Virus record (IMG/VR): IMGVR_UViG_3300025584_000015
Coordinates: 1 to 28,757 of that record
Reading direction: 5' to 3' (one strand)
DNA length: 28,757 bases
From: a virus
The position numbers and the translations under genes were made by a program. Shown here piece after piece: positions 7,041 through 14,832 of this stretch (positions are counted from its first letter, which is position 1; each line of letters begins with the position of its first letter). A model generated the notes under the pieces. It worked only from the letters and a program-made list of their open reading frames with translations, did not search any database and was not told the origin of the DNA.

Positions 7041-7219
7041 TGCATTAATTTTTCCAGTACTAATGCGCCAACTGCCGCCAATGCTCCACCTACAATAGTA
7101 TATACTACTAATTGAACTGGTTTAAATTGATGTATTGTTACATATAATCTGTCTAGTTTATCTTCGAATCTATCTAGACGTTTCGTACATGAATCACACT
7201 CTTCGTTAACTTCATTCAT
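7037..7219 (-). CDS. 60-residue coiled-coil plus TM protein (holin/XhlA-like)
   Basis: MNEVNEECDSCTKRLDRFED is followed by a heptad-like KLDRLYVTIHQFK and a C-terminal TM segment around VVYTIVGGALAAVGALVLEK. A short amphipathic helix and then one C-terminal TM resembles XhlA-type holin accessory proteins and other tiny phage membrane proteins. It is transcribed opposite to its neighbours and coupled to the 150-residue membrane protein downstream. Holin function is a suggestion only. A CxxC pair (CDSC) near the N-terminus is unusual. Confidence 0.5.
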   Translation of the reverse strand: MNEVNEECDSCTKRLDRFEDKLDRLYVTIHQFKPVQLVVYTIVGGALAAVGALVLEKLMQ

Positions 7220-7284
7220 AACATATATTTAGTAACTACTTTATTAAAATTTAGTGAGTATATTACTCGCATAACTATAAGACT

Positions 7285-7536
7285 GTGGTGGAATTTCATA
7301 TCGAAAATTGTAAGAGTACTGTATTGAATGTTTTAAAACATGTCCGCAATGGAGACATAGACTATAACTTTGATCTACAGAAGTCCTTCGAGACCGTCGC
7401 GGGATGTAAGATACTAAAGAAATACTCTGTACAAGAATCTATAACTGAACGTTCTGGCTTTATACCTAGGTATTGGTGCAAATTACAATTCGATACAAAA
7501 GAAGAATTTACTCTGTTCCTATTAAAGTGGTCTTAA
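7285..7536 (+). CDS. small protein of the terminal LKW family (member 7, paralogue of 5033)
   Basis: 83 residues starting at GTG (7285), MVEFHIENCKSTVLNVLKHV to EFTLFLLKWS. The GTG was chosen because the resulting M-V-E-F aligns with M-P-E-F of the 5033 gene, with which it is collinear throughout. It has no clear Shine-Dalgarno sequence. Its terminal AAG TGG contains a GTG rather than an ATG, and the next gene starts separately 25 nt downstream. Confidence 0.7.
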   Translation: MVEFHIENCKSTVLNVLKHVRNGDIDYNFDLQKSFETVAGCKILKKYSVQESITERSGFIPRYWCKLQFDTKEEFTLFLLKWS

Positions 7537-7561
7537 CCCAATTCACCGCTAAATACTAGAT

Positions 7562-9466
7562 ATGTTGTTAATTTATATTACACTATTCACGGCACTATCT
7601 ATTTCAGCGATAGCTATATATTACTCTGTTATGGGATTAGCGGCTATCTTTGCTGGTGCTGTGGTGCCTATTATTGTAATGGGTGGTGTCTTAGAAGTAT
7701 CTAAATTAGTTACAGTAGTTTGGCTTCATTATAATTGGGAATATGCTAAGTGGTGGTTGAAGTCGTATCTATCTATAGCTGTGATTTTAATTATGATTAT
7801 TACATCAATTGGAATTTTTGGAACATTAAGTAAATCACATATCGAACAGACACTATTAAGCAATGAACAGACTGCTAGAATAGAACTAATAGAAGAACAA
7901 ATTACTCGTTCTGCGTTAAAAATTAAAAGATGGTCTAATGAGATAAATCGTTTATCAAATGGTGATGTTGGTACTAGGGTTGATAATTTAATTACAAGGG
8001 AGAATACTGCATTAGCTATTATTAATAATCAAATTGTCAACGAACAAAGCCAAATAAACGCAACTATAAGCAACGAGGAGGAGGGTTTAAGCAAAATCCG
8101 AGCAAGTGTAAGCGAAGATAAAGAGGCACTAAGAGAGCGTTTACAGGCGAATACAGACGCTGAAGAAAATAGATTCGGTGCAATTAGATCTTCACATAAT
8201 ACTACATTAGAGTCCTTGAACAAGCAATTAAATAATTGTTTTTCCTGTGCTGACGAACGAGAAGCTATAATAACAGAGAAGAGCGAGTTCGATGCTAAAG
8301 AGCAATTATTTAATGACAAGATTATAATAATGCGTGGTGATATGGATCAACAGATAAATGCTGTTGGACAGACATACAAAGATCAGATAAAAAGTATTAT
8401 GAAGCGTATTGATATACTAAGGACACAATACAACACAGTTAAGAACAAATATGTTGAGCAAATAGCAGAGATTAATTCAAGGATCAAAGAATTAAAAGAG
8501 CAGTCTAATACTAAGACTCAAACCATTGATACCAGAATTAGTTCTTTGGAAGAGAATATAGTTACGGAACAGGAAGAAGTTGGCAAAGTTAGGATAGAGA
8601 AGGCAGTATTCGAAACACAATACAGAAAATTAAAAGCTGATGTAGGACCACTAGCATATGTAGCAGAATTGATATACGAAGAATCAACAGAATCTGTATT
8701 AGAGGAAGCTGTTCGAGTTCTGATAATTGTAATTATATTTGTATTTGACCCGTTGGCTGTGTTATTATTAATAGCAAGTCAGTACTCGTTTGAGCGAATG
8801 AGGGAAGTTATGCCATTTATTAATAATGAGGGGGAAAATGAGGAGACCAGTAATGAGCCAGCCAGCAATATCAATGAAACGCCCAGTAATGATCACAGAG
8901 ATCCAAATCCCGCCGATGACTCCAATCCCATTGTACCCGCGACCGAAACCCCTAATCCCACCCGTAGAAAAGTCTCATCCAACAAAAAAGTCGCAAAGAA
9001 AGAAGCAGTCAAAAAAGCTTCTAAAGAAAAAGAACTTAGAGTAGGTGTAACTTCGGGCAAAGTATTGTTAACACAAGATTCTCCTGGTTATCTTACGTAT
9101 AAAAACAAAGTATCTAAGAAAGAAGCCTTTATACAAGCTCATTTGGGATTACATTTAGATTTTAAGAGTGAGGTAGCTTTTGGCGAAGAGTTACCTTACA
9201 GTGCAAAAGAAGGATCATTTTACATAAGAACCGATTCTTTGCCTACTAAGTTATTTAGGTATAACGGTGATAAATGGGATGATATAGATAAGAGACTATT
9301 AGAGCATAGTGCATATAGCAAGGAATACATAGAGCATTTAATAGAGAAGATGAACGACCATAAAAATGATCCAGTGTTATTAGATGCTGTTTTAGAAGAA
9401 AGGTCGAAGAAGTCCCCTACGTTGTTAAATCCAGCGGAATTAAAACATATAGAAGAGTACATATAA
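7562..9466 (+). CDS. large phage membrane coiled-coil protein
   Basis: A 634-residue protein. Residues 1-90 hold three TM segments with the block AIFAGAVVPIIVMGGVLEVS and WWLKSYLSIAVILIMI. Residues about 95-365 form long coiled coils with many Glu/Lys/Gln heptads and a CFSC pair near residue 225. A fourth TM lies around 385-410 (VIIFVFDPLAVLLLIASQ), followed by a Pro/Asn/Ser-rich linker and a Lys/Ala-rich segment. The C-terminal module includes SFYIRTDSLPTKLFRYNGDK and a helix YSKEYIEHLIEKM. This architecture is shared by a widespread protein of marine myovirus-like phages whose role is unknown; it may sit in the host inner membrane. Four nt separate it from the bS21 gene. Confidence 0.8.
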   Translation: MLLIYITLFTALSISAIAIYYSVMGLAAIFAGAVVPIIVMGGVLEVSKLVTVVWLHYNWEYAKWWLKSYLSIAVILIMIITSIGIFGTLSKSHIEQTLLSNEQTARIELIEEQITRSALKIKRWSNEINRLSNGDVGTRVDNLITRENTALAIINNQIVNEQSQINATISNEEEGLSKIRASVSEDKEALRERLQANTDAEENRFGAIRSSHNTTLESLNKQLNNCFSCADEREAIITEKSEFDAKEQLFNDKIIIMRGDMDQQINAVGQTYKDQIKSIMKRIDILRTQYNTVKNKYVEQIAEINSRIKELKEQSNTKTQTIDTRISSLEENIVTEQEEVGKVRIEKAVFETQYRKLKADVGPLAYVAELIYEESTESVLEEAVRVLIIVIIFVFDPLAVLLLIASQYSFERMREVMPFINNEGENEETSNEPASNINETPSNDHRDPNPADDSNPIVPATETPNPTRRKVSSNKKVAKKEAVKKASKEKELRVGVTSGKVLLTQDSPGYLTYKNKVSKKEAFIQAHLGLHLDFKSEVAFGEELPYSAKEGSFYIRTDSLPTKLFRYNGDKWDDIDKRLLEHSAYSKEYIEHLIEKMNDHKNDPVLLDAVLEERSKKSPTLLNPAELKHIEEYI

Positions 9467-9470
9467 AATA

Positions 9471-9689
9471 ATGAAGACATCAAATACCATAGTAGTTTAT
9501 AACAATAATATAGAAAAAGCGTTAAGACAATTAAAAAAACAAACAATGCAGAGTAAGCTATTAATAGAAGCGAAGGAGCGAATGGAATATACCAAACCAT
9601 CGCAACGTAAAAAGAGGAAACAAGCGGCCGCAACACGCAGATGGAAAAAATACCTTACTGAGCAAGAGTTACCTAAGAAGAGACGCTAA
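9471..9689 (+). CDS. rpsU: phage-encoded small ribosomal subunit protein bS21
   Basis: A 72-residue, very basic protein. The order matches bS21: a short strand (TIVVYNNNIEKALRQLKKQ), then a long helix with LLIEAKERMEYTKPSQRKKR, then a KQAAATRRWKK helix. The bacterial counterpart has ALRRFKR...EKP...RKRAKA at the same places, and about 70 residues is its normal length. bS21 sits at the mRNA exit and anti-Shine-Dalgarno region of the 30S subunit, and copies are known in several large phages, so this one could bias host ribosomes to phage mRNAs. It lies between the membrane coiled-coil gene and clpS, a few nt from each, likely one transcript. Confidence 0.85.
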   Translation: MKTSNTIVVYNNNIEKALRQLKKQTMQSKLLIEAKERMEYTKPSQRKKRKQAAATRRWKKYLTEQELPKKRR

Positions 9690-9691
9690 TT

Positions 9692-10037
9692 ATGACAGAT
9701 ATCAGTACAAGCACAGAGACAGTTACCAAAATTGAACCTAACTTATCTGTCAAAGAACCACCTCTGTTTAAGGTGATTTATATCAACGATAATAAAACTA
9801 GCATGCAATTTGTAATGGAATCACTAATTAGTTCTTTTTGTAATGGAATCACTAATTAGTTCTTTTAGTTACGATCAAGTGCCTGCTGAAAAAATAACCA
9901 ACGATATTAATTCTCAAGGTTCTGCTATTGTTGCTGTATTGCCGTATGAGATAGCAGAACAGAAAGGTATAGAAGTAACTATAAAAGCTAGAAGCAACGG
10001 GTTCCCATTACAGATTAAATTAGAAGCGGATGAATAG
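9692..10037 (+). pseudogene. clpS: ClpS adaptor gene interrupted by a 28-bp tandem duplication
   Basis: Frame one (9692-9859, 55 codons) begins MTDISTSTETVTKIEPNLSV and contains PPLFKVIYINDNKTSMQFVM, the N-terminal core of ClpS (K-V-x-x-x-N-D-D-x-T-x-M-x-F-V). It terminates within a duplicated 28-bp segment. Frame two continues from an ATG in the second copy: MESLISSFSYDQVPAEKITN to PLQIKLEADE. Deleting one repeat copy gives one continuous ClpS with the usual S-x-G-x-A-x-V and A-E-x-x-(G) blocks. ClpS delivers N-degron substrates to ClpAP. As written the gene encodes two fragments; the tail fragment could start at its own ATG but has no ribosome site. Confidence 0.8.
9809..9866 (+). repeat. 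28-bp tandem duplication inside clpS
   Basis: The segment gtaatggaatcactaattag plus ttctttt occurs twice in tandem with a period of 28 nt (first copy about 9812-9839, second 9840-9867). Because 28 is not a multiple of three, it shifts the reading frame of ClpS. Confidence 0.9.
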
Positions 10038-11324
10038 TTAAAATAAGTGATTGTATTTTTTAATAATGTCCCTGGTAATCGTTGGGTGCCTAAGTTTCAT
10101 ATAAGATAATATTTTAATTATGTTACCTCTGTTTATATTGGAGATATCTAAGCCCATCTCGTATAACTTGTTTAAGTAATAAAACCATGTTCCTCCGGGC
10201 ATGTTATAAAATTTCTGCTGTTGTTCTTGCAATGCTACGTCGATTCCATTATATAATTCATTTAATAGTATATCTTCGAATTCCTGACTATAAAAATGTT
10301 TCCTATTGTGTTCAACTATAGAAATAGTCTTATTGATTAACTTTTGATAGTCATTGGTATTAAGATTTGATATATTCCTAATTAAGTTAATAATCTTATT
10401 AAACCTGCGGTCACTGTTTGTTTCTAAGTCGTAACTTTCGTCCCATATACCATCGAACGTTTTAAATCCATAATCTCGCAAGTATTGTAAACCATTAGGG
10501 CCACTAAATAAGATGAACGGTTGGTACATTACAATTGGTTTAAAGATTTTCTCAGTGAGATGGATTTTTTCTGTATCGAATAGTGTTTCAGGAACAATTT
10601 GTATATCAAACAGAGGACAGTCTCCCCAATCTATTTGAGCACTAGCATCGCTACTAATGTCGGTGTTAACACAAGACCATTTACTCAGTATGCCTAGTTT
10701 GTTAGCTTCGATGATTTGTTGTTTAATCAAAGGACGAATACTATAATGTATATGCTTGTTGAACTCTGTGAGTCTATCTAGTACGTTAATACGATACTTT
10801 CTGGACCCAGTAGCATCTCTAGCGTATATACCGAAGCGTTTACTCTTTTCGTTGTACCTTCTGTTATAGTGTCTCCAATAGCGGAACCAATCTCTGCTAA
10901 TTAAACCATGCCACCAATAATGAACATCGGAGTAGTGATTTTTTTTGAACTTAGCTATCTCTGGGCTATTCTTCTCACTATGGCAGATTATGGGTGTATA
11001 GACAGCAGATGCGTGGTTAAAAATAAAATCTTCTTTACTGAGGTTATTGTATAAGTCGTAGTTGGTTCTATGCTCTATGCCTAATTTGTACCCTTCGGGT
11101 GATATGTTTATAGAGTTAAAATCTACAGGTTCCTGGTCATACAAGTCACAATTTCCTAGATAACTACTTGGTATTTTTGTAAGGTCCGGTCTCCATATGT
11201 GGCTATCGTGTAAGTCGAATAGATCTTTTGAACCATGACGTGCAAAACTTCTAATAACTATACTTTTTGTTGAGCCGTTGTATTTGTAGCGTAAATAGTC
11301 GTATAAGTTATTAGGAGAAAACAT
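10038..11324 (-). CDS. glycosyltransferase-like phage protein (GT10-type fold suspected)
   Basis: A 428-residue soluble protein. The most telling part is residues about 255-310: IVPETLFDTEKIHLTEKIFK, PFILFSGPNGLQYLRDYGFK and TFDGIWDESYD. The (S/P)ET...TEK-(I/T)-FKP...P-F-I-L-x-(S/G)-x-x-G-x-L-x-x-L-R-x-x-G-F-x-T-F block occurs in fucosyltransferase-like (GT10) proteins and in a common phage and cyanobacterial family. The N-terminal half has acidic and aromatic segments (YDQEPVDF, VHYWWHGLISRDW). The donor and acceptor cannot be told. Its start codon overlaps the start codon of the divergent sugar dehydrogenase gene, and its stop abuts the end of clpS. No Shine-Dalgarno sequence is visible upstream of the ATG. 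Confidence 0.6.
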   Translation of the reverse strand: MFSPNNLYDYLRYKYNGSTKSIVIRSFARHGSKDLFDLHDSHIWRPDLTKIPSSYLGNCDLYDQEPVDFNSINISPEGYKLGIEHRTNYDLYNNLSKEDFIFNHASAVYTPIICHSEKNSPEIAKFKKNHYSDVHYWWHGLISRDWFRYWRHYNRRYNEKSKRFGIYARDATGSRKYRINVLDRLTEFNKHIHYSIRPLIKQQIIEANKLGILSKWSCVNTDISSDASAQIDWGDCPLFDIQIVPETLFDTEKIHLTEKIFKPIVMYQPFILFSGPNGLQYLRDYGFKTFDGIWDESYDLETNSDRRFNKIINLIRNISNLNTNDYQKLINKTISIVEHNRKHFYSQEFEDILLNELYNGIDVALQEQQQKFYNMPGGTWFYYLNKLYEMGLDISNINRGNIIKILSYMKLRHPTITRDIIKKYNHLF

Positions 11325-12552
11325 GATAATAAATGATATTAATATTGGATTTATAGGTTTAGGAAAGTTAGGGTTAGAATGTGCAGAAGTTTTTGCTGAA
11401 CATTATAACACATATGGTTACGATATTTACACAAGAGATTCGAACTCTGTAAAAATATGTGAAACTATGGAAGAGACAGTTAAGAATAGTGATTGGATTT
11501 TTATTGCTGTACAAACCCCACACGAAGAAGAATACGGAGGCGGAGTCCCTAGTGCTCATTTAGATCCGAGGGATTTTGACTATAATATAGTTAAAGAAGT
11601 ATTAACGGATATTAACAAGTATGCAGACAAATCTAAAAATATTGTATTAATTAGTACAGTATTACCGGGTACTACTAGACGAGAATTCGATGAATTATTA
11701 GATAACCATACATTAATTTATAATCCATATTTAATTGCTATGGGTTCGGTTGCGTGGGATATGGTTAATCCCGAAATGGTTATCATTGGTAGTAAAGATG
11801 CAAATGATTCTAGGGTTGGAGAATTAATAGACATTTATAAACCACTTATGGAAAATGATCCTCGTTATGAAACAGGAACATGGGAAGAAGCAGAAGCAAT
11901 TAAGATTTTTTATAATACAATGTTATCAACTAAGATAGGGTTGGTTAATATGTTTCAAGATTTTGCTATGAAGATTGGACATATAGATATTGATGTAGTT
12001 ACTAATGCATTATCTAATAGCACACTAAGAGTTATTAGTTCTAAATATATGTCAGCAGGTCTTGGGGATGCAGGACCTTGCCATCCTCGTGATAACATTG
12101 CATTGCGTTGGCTTGCTAAAGAATATAATCTTGGTTATGACATGTTTGATACTATTATGCATGCCAGGGAAGTGCAAGCTAAAAACTTAGCAAATTTTTT
12201 AGTAGCACAATCAGAATTATATGAATTGCCGATTGTTATCCACGGTAAAGCATATAAACCAGATGTCCCATATACCATTGGTAGTTATAGTATACTAATT
12301 GGATATTATATTACCGAGGTAGGTCATGATGTGTTATATGTCGATCCATTAACTAATGATGAGTTGGAATCTATGCAAGCTGTTGTATTGTTAGCACATA
12401 ATAGAAAAATAACATATGGGTACACTGGCAATGAAGAAAAAGATCGGTTTTATTTTGATATTAAACCAGGTAGTGTATTAGTAGATCCATGGAGGAAAAT
12501 GGATTTAGATAATACGACATACCGAGTAGTACATTATGGAAATACTAGATGA
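11323..12552 (+). CDS. UDP-glucose/GDP-mannose dehydrogenase family enzyme
   Basis: A 409-residue protein. NAD-binding G-F-I-G-L-G-K-L-G-L is at residues 9-18. The catalytic lysine lies in EEAEAIKIFYNT (K194), and the catalytic cysteine in GDAGPCHPRDN (C253), matching the GFGG-x-C-x-PKD block. The C-terminal substrate block HGKAYKPDVPYTIGSYSI corresponds to G-x-x-(Y/F)-K-P-(N/D). These enzymes oxidise a nucleotide sugar twice to the uronic acid; which sugar is unknown. All catalytic residues are present, so it should be active. A TTAGGAGA ribosome site lies inside the divergent gene. Its stop overlaps the next start (ATGA), heading an operon of four genes. Confidence 0.8.
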   Translation: MIINDINIGFIGLGKLGLECAEVFAEHYNTYGYDIYTRDSNSVKICETMEETVKNSDWIFIAVQTPHEEEYGGGVPSAHLDPRDFDYNIVKEVLTDINKYADKSKNIVLISTVLPGTTRREFDELLDNHTLIYNPYLIAMGSVAWDMVNPEMVIIGSKDANDSRVGELIDIYKPLMENDPRYETGTWEEAEAIKIFYNTMLSTKIGLVNMFQDFAMKIGHIDIDVVTNALSNSTLRVISSKYMSAGLGDAGPCHPRDNIALRWLAKEYNLGYDMFDTIMHAREVQAKNLANFLVAQSELYELPIVIHGKAYKPDVPYTIGSYSILIGYYITEVGHDVLYVDPLTNDELESMQAVVLLAHNRKITYGYTGNEEKDRFYFDIKPGSVLVDPWRKMDLDNTTYRVVHYGNTR

Positions 12553-13565
12553 GGATATTAAGTCACAACGACTGGGATCAATTAAAAAGCATTGTTGTTG
12601 GTACTGCAATTAATGCTAATTTCCCACAACACGATATCCTTTATACAAAATCGATGTCCGAAGGAGGATGGACGGAATCTTTGCCACCTTGTGGGTGTCC
12701 GCCCGAACAAGTTATCAACGAGACAGAAGAAGATCTTTCTCTGCTATGTAGCACGTTAGAAAATTTAGGAGTAGATGTATATCGTCCTGACCCGATAGAT
12801 TTTACAGAGACAGTATCAACACCTGATTGGAGTACAGACGGACAATATGCTTATTGTCCTCGTGATACTATGTTAGTTATAGGCGACACAGTAATTGAAG
12901 CACCAATGGCAACTAGAGCTAGACAACACGAAACCATAATATATGATAAAATTAGAAGAGAAGCAATTCAAGATAATACCAAATGGATTAGTGCTCCTCG
13001 TCCAAGACTACTAGAAGAAGAAAATATTATAGATAATAAGTTTCAATTAAACGAGTACGAGCCTATATTTGATGCCGCTAATATTTGTAGAATTAATAAT
13101 GACTTAATTTATTTAGTGAGTAGTAGTGGTAATAAACTTGGTGCTAAGTGGTTACAAAATGTAGTTGGAGATCAGTACAAAGTACACATTTGCGATATGT
13201 ATAATAGTAGTCATATTGATAGTACAATCGTGCCCATTGCAGGAGACACTGTTTTATTAAATGGCAATAGAGTAAACGAAGATAATGTTCCAAGTGTATT
13301 CGATGATTGGAATAAGATTTACATTAAAGACGAAGATATAATTCCACAAGATTTTCATGAGTATCCATATGCTAGTTCGTGGATTGGGTTGAATATGTTA
13401 GCAGTAAATCCTACAACAGTTATTGTGGATGAGATACAAACCAATATAATTAATATATTGGAGAAGAAGAATTTTACAGTTATACCATTGCCATTAAGGC
13501 ATAGCAGAACCATGGGCGGTGGGTTTCATTGTGTAACATTAGATTTATGGAGAGAAAATGATTGA
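12549..13565 (+). CDS. glycine/inosamine amidinotransferase-like enzyme
   Basis: A 338-residue protein of the guanidino-modifying superfamily. It carries the N-terminal YAYCPRDTMLVIGD block, Asp in FDAANICRI (D175), His in SSHIDSTIVPI (H222) and the nucleophilic Cys in GGGFHCVTLDL (C328); the spacing of these three agrees with arginine:glycine amidinotransferase. The family moves an amidino group from arginine to an amine, as in creatine, streptomycin and cylindrospermopsin pathways. It is shorter at the N-terminus than the animal enzyme, as bacterial StrB-like forms are. Being coupled to a sugar dehydrogenase, it may guanidinylate an amino sugar; that is inference. It overlaps the next gene by 8 nt. 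Confidence 0.85.
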   Translation: MRILSHNDWDQLKSIVVGTAINANFPQHDILYTKSMSEGGWTESLPPCGCPPEQVINETEEDLSLLCSTLENLGVDVYRPDPIDFTETVSTPDWSTDGQYAYCPRDTMLVIGDTVIEAPMATRARQHETIIYDKIRREAIQDNTKWISAPRPRLLEEENIIDNKFQLNEYEPIFDAANICRINNDLIYLVSSSGNKLGAKWLQNVVGDQYKVHICDMYNSSHIDSTIVPIAGDTVLLNGNRVNEDNVPSVFDDWNKIYIKDEDIIPQDFHEYPYASSWIGLNMLAVNPTTVIVDEIQTNIINILEKKNFTVIPLPLRHSRTMGGGFHCVTLDLWREND

Positions 13566-14832
13566 TCCAAAGGAATTAGAAAAAGTTATTAATCAAGAAA
13601 TAGCTAAACAAGTCGAAACACAAGTCTTTGATTTTATCGAAGGAACTAATTGGACTTCTAATATTGAATCTAAACTAATTAGTATACTATCGCGAGACTT
13701 AGCAAAACAGTTAAATGTTATTGATATTGATCCGTTAATACAAAAACATACTAAAGAACTATTTAACGAGTACGCGAAGACTATTGAATACAACAGCATT
13801 GATCCAAAGGAATTAGAAAAAGTTATTAATCAAGAAATAGCTAAACAAGTCGAAACACAAGTCTTTGATTTTATCGAAGGAACTGATTGGACTTCTAATA
13901 TTGAATCTAAATTAATTAGTGTGCTTACGAGAGACTTAGCAAAACGGTTAAATGTTATTAACATTAGCCAGCTAATACAAAAACATACTAAAGAACTATT
14001 TAACGAGTACGCCAAGACTATCGAATACAACGGGATTGATGATCAAGCTAAAAAAGTTGAGTTAAGTATTCTAGAAGATGCGGTGGTTATAGAGAATGAA
14101 TTAATTTCTAACAAAATCAAAGCTGTTAAGTTGTTAACAACAGATGGTAGCTTAATTATTAAAAAAGACTTAGTGGTTCTAGGGGATGTCAATACAGATG
14201 CTACAGGTTGGGATAAGTTAGCTAGTAGAATACAGCAAGATGTGTTTAGACAATTTACTACTCAAATAAAAAAACAGTTAACAGAAGATGTAATAAATTT
14301 AGCAAAGACAACCAGCATAGACTTTAAGAAAGTAACAGTTAATGGCAAATCTATTGTAGTGGGTAATGCACTATCTAATACAATAACAGAATCAATGTTA
14401 CACAAAGTTGGGGCGTTAAAAGAGTTAACTGTAACCGGCCAAGCTAACATAAACGATTGTTTGCATGTTGTAAATAAACGAATAGGCATCAATACTGAAA
14501 CTCCAAGTATGGCATTGACAATATGGGATGAAGAAGCTGAAATAGTAGCAGGAAAAATAAAGAAACAAACAGCATTTATTGGAACAGGGAGAAAACAAGA
14601 GTTGCAGATAGGAATTAACCGTTCCGGTAATATTACTATCAAGGATGATGGATTAGTACAAATTGAACGTTTACAAGTTGGACTTAATAGAATTAGTCAC
14701 GCTAGTGAGCTACCTGGGTACTTAGGTTCTAAGGGTGACATTGTGTTTAACAATAATGTAAGTAAGAGTAATCTTACGTTCGCATGGATGTGTCTTGGAA
14801 ATTATAATTGGTTGAGTCTTAAATCATCATGA
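13558..14832 (+). CDS. phage fibre-like structural protein with tandem 79-residue repeat
   Basis: A 424-residue protein. Residues 2-80 and 81-159 are near-identical repeats starting IDPKELEKVINQEIAKQVET and ending FNEYAKTIEYN. The rest has the plan of a virion fibre: ALKELTVTGQANINDCLHV, NKRIGINTETPSMALTIWDE, IGTGRKQELQIGINRSGNIT, VGLNRISHASELPGY and a final W-M-C-L-G-N-Y-N-W-L-S-L. The T-V-T-G-Q, R-x-G-I-N-T-x-x-P-x-x-A-L and G-D-I-V-F-N blocks recur in trimeric fibre proteins of myovirus-like phages. It is probably a tail fibre or virion-surface protein. It sits in the sugar-modification operon, which suggests those enzymes act on a surface structure. Confidence 0.75.
   Translation: MIDPKELEKVINQEIAKQVETQVFDFIEGTNWTSNIESKLISILSRDLAKQLNVIDIDPLIQKHTKELFNEYAKTIEYNSIDPKELEKVINQEIAKQVETQVFDFIEGTDWTSNIESKLISVLTRDLAKRLNVINISQLIQKHTKELFNEYAKTIEYNGIDDQAKKVELSILEDAVVIENELISNKIKAVKLLTTDGSLIIKKDLVVLGDVNTDATGWDKLASRIQQDVFRQFTTQIKKQLTEDVINLAKTTSIDFKKVTVNGKSIVVGNALSNTITESMLHKVGALKELTVTGQANINDCLHVVNKRIGINTETPSMALTIWDEEAEIVAGKIKKQTAFIGTGRKQELQIGINRSGNITIKDDGLVQIERLQVGLNRISHASELPGYLGSKGDIVFNNNVSKSNLTFAWMCLGNYNWLSLKSS
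13561..14034 (+). repeat. 237-bp in-frame tandem repeat in the fibre gene
   Basis: The segment 13561-13797 is repeated as 13798-14034 with few substitutions (for example Asn to Asp in GTNWT/GTDWT, and Ile-Leu-Ser to Val-Leu-Thr). It adds exactly 79 residues and keeps the frame. Differences cluster in the second half of the unit. Confidence 0.95.

Noticed and set aside
8029-9636. Open frames antisense or out of frame to the membrane coiled-coil gene and bS21
   Set aside because: Low-complexity shadows of the strongly supported coding frames.
13561-14034. CRISPR-like or transposon repeat
   Set aside because: It is a direct in-frame duplication with no spacers, terminal inverted repeats or transposase.
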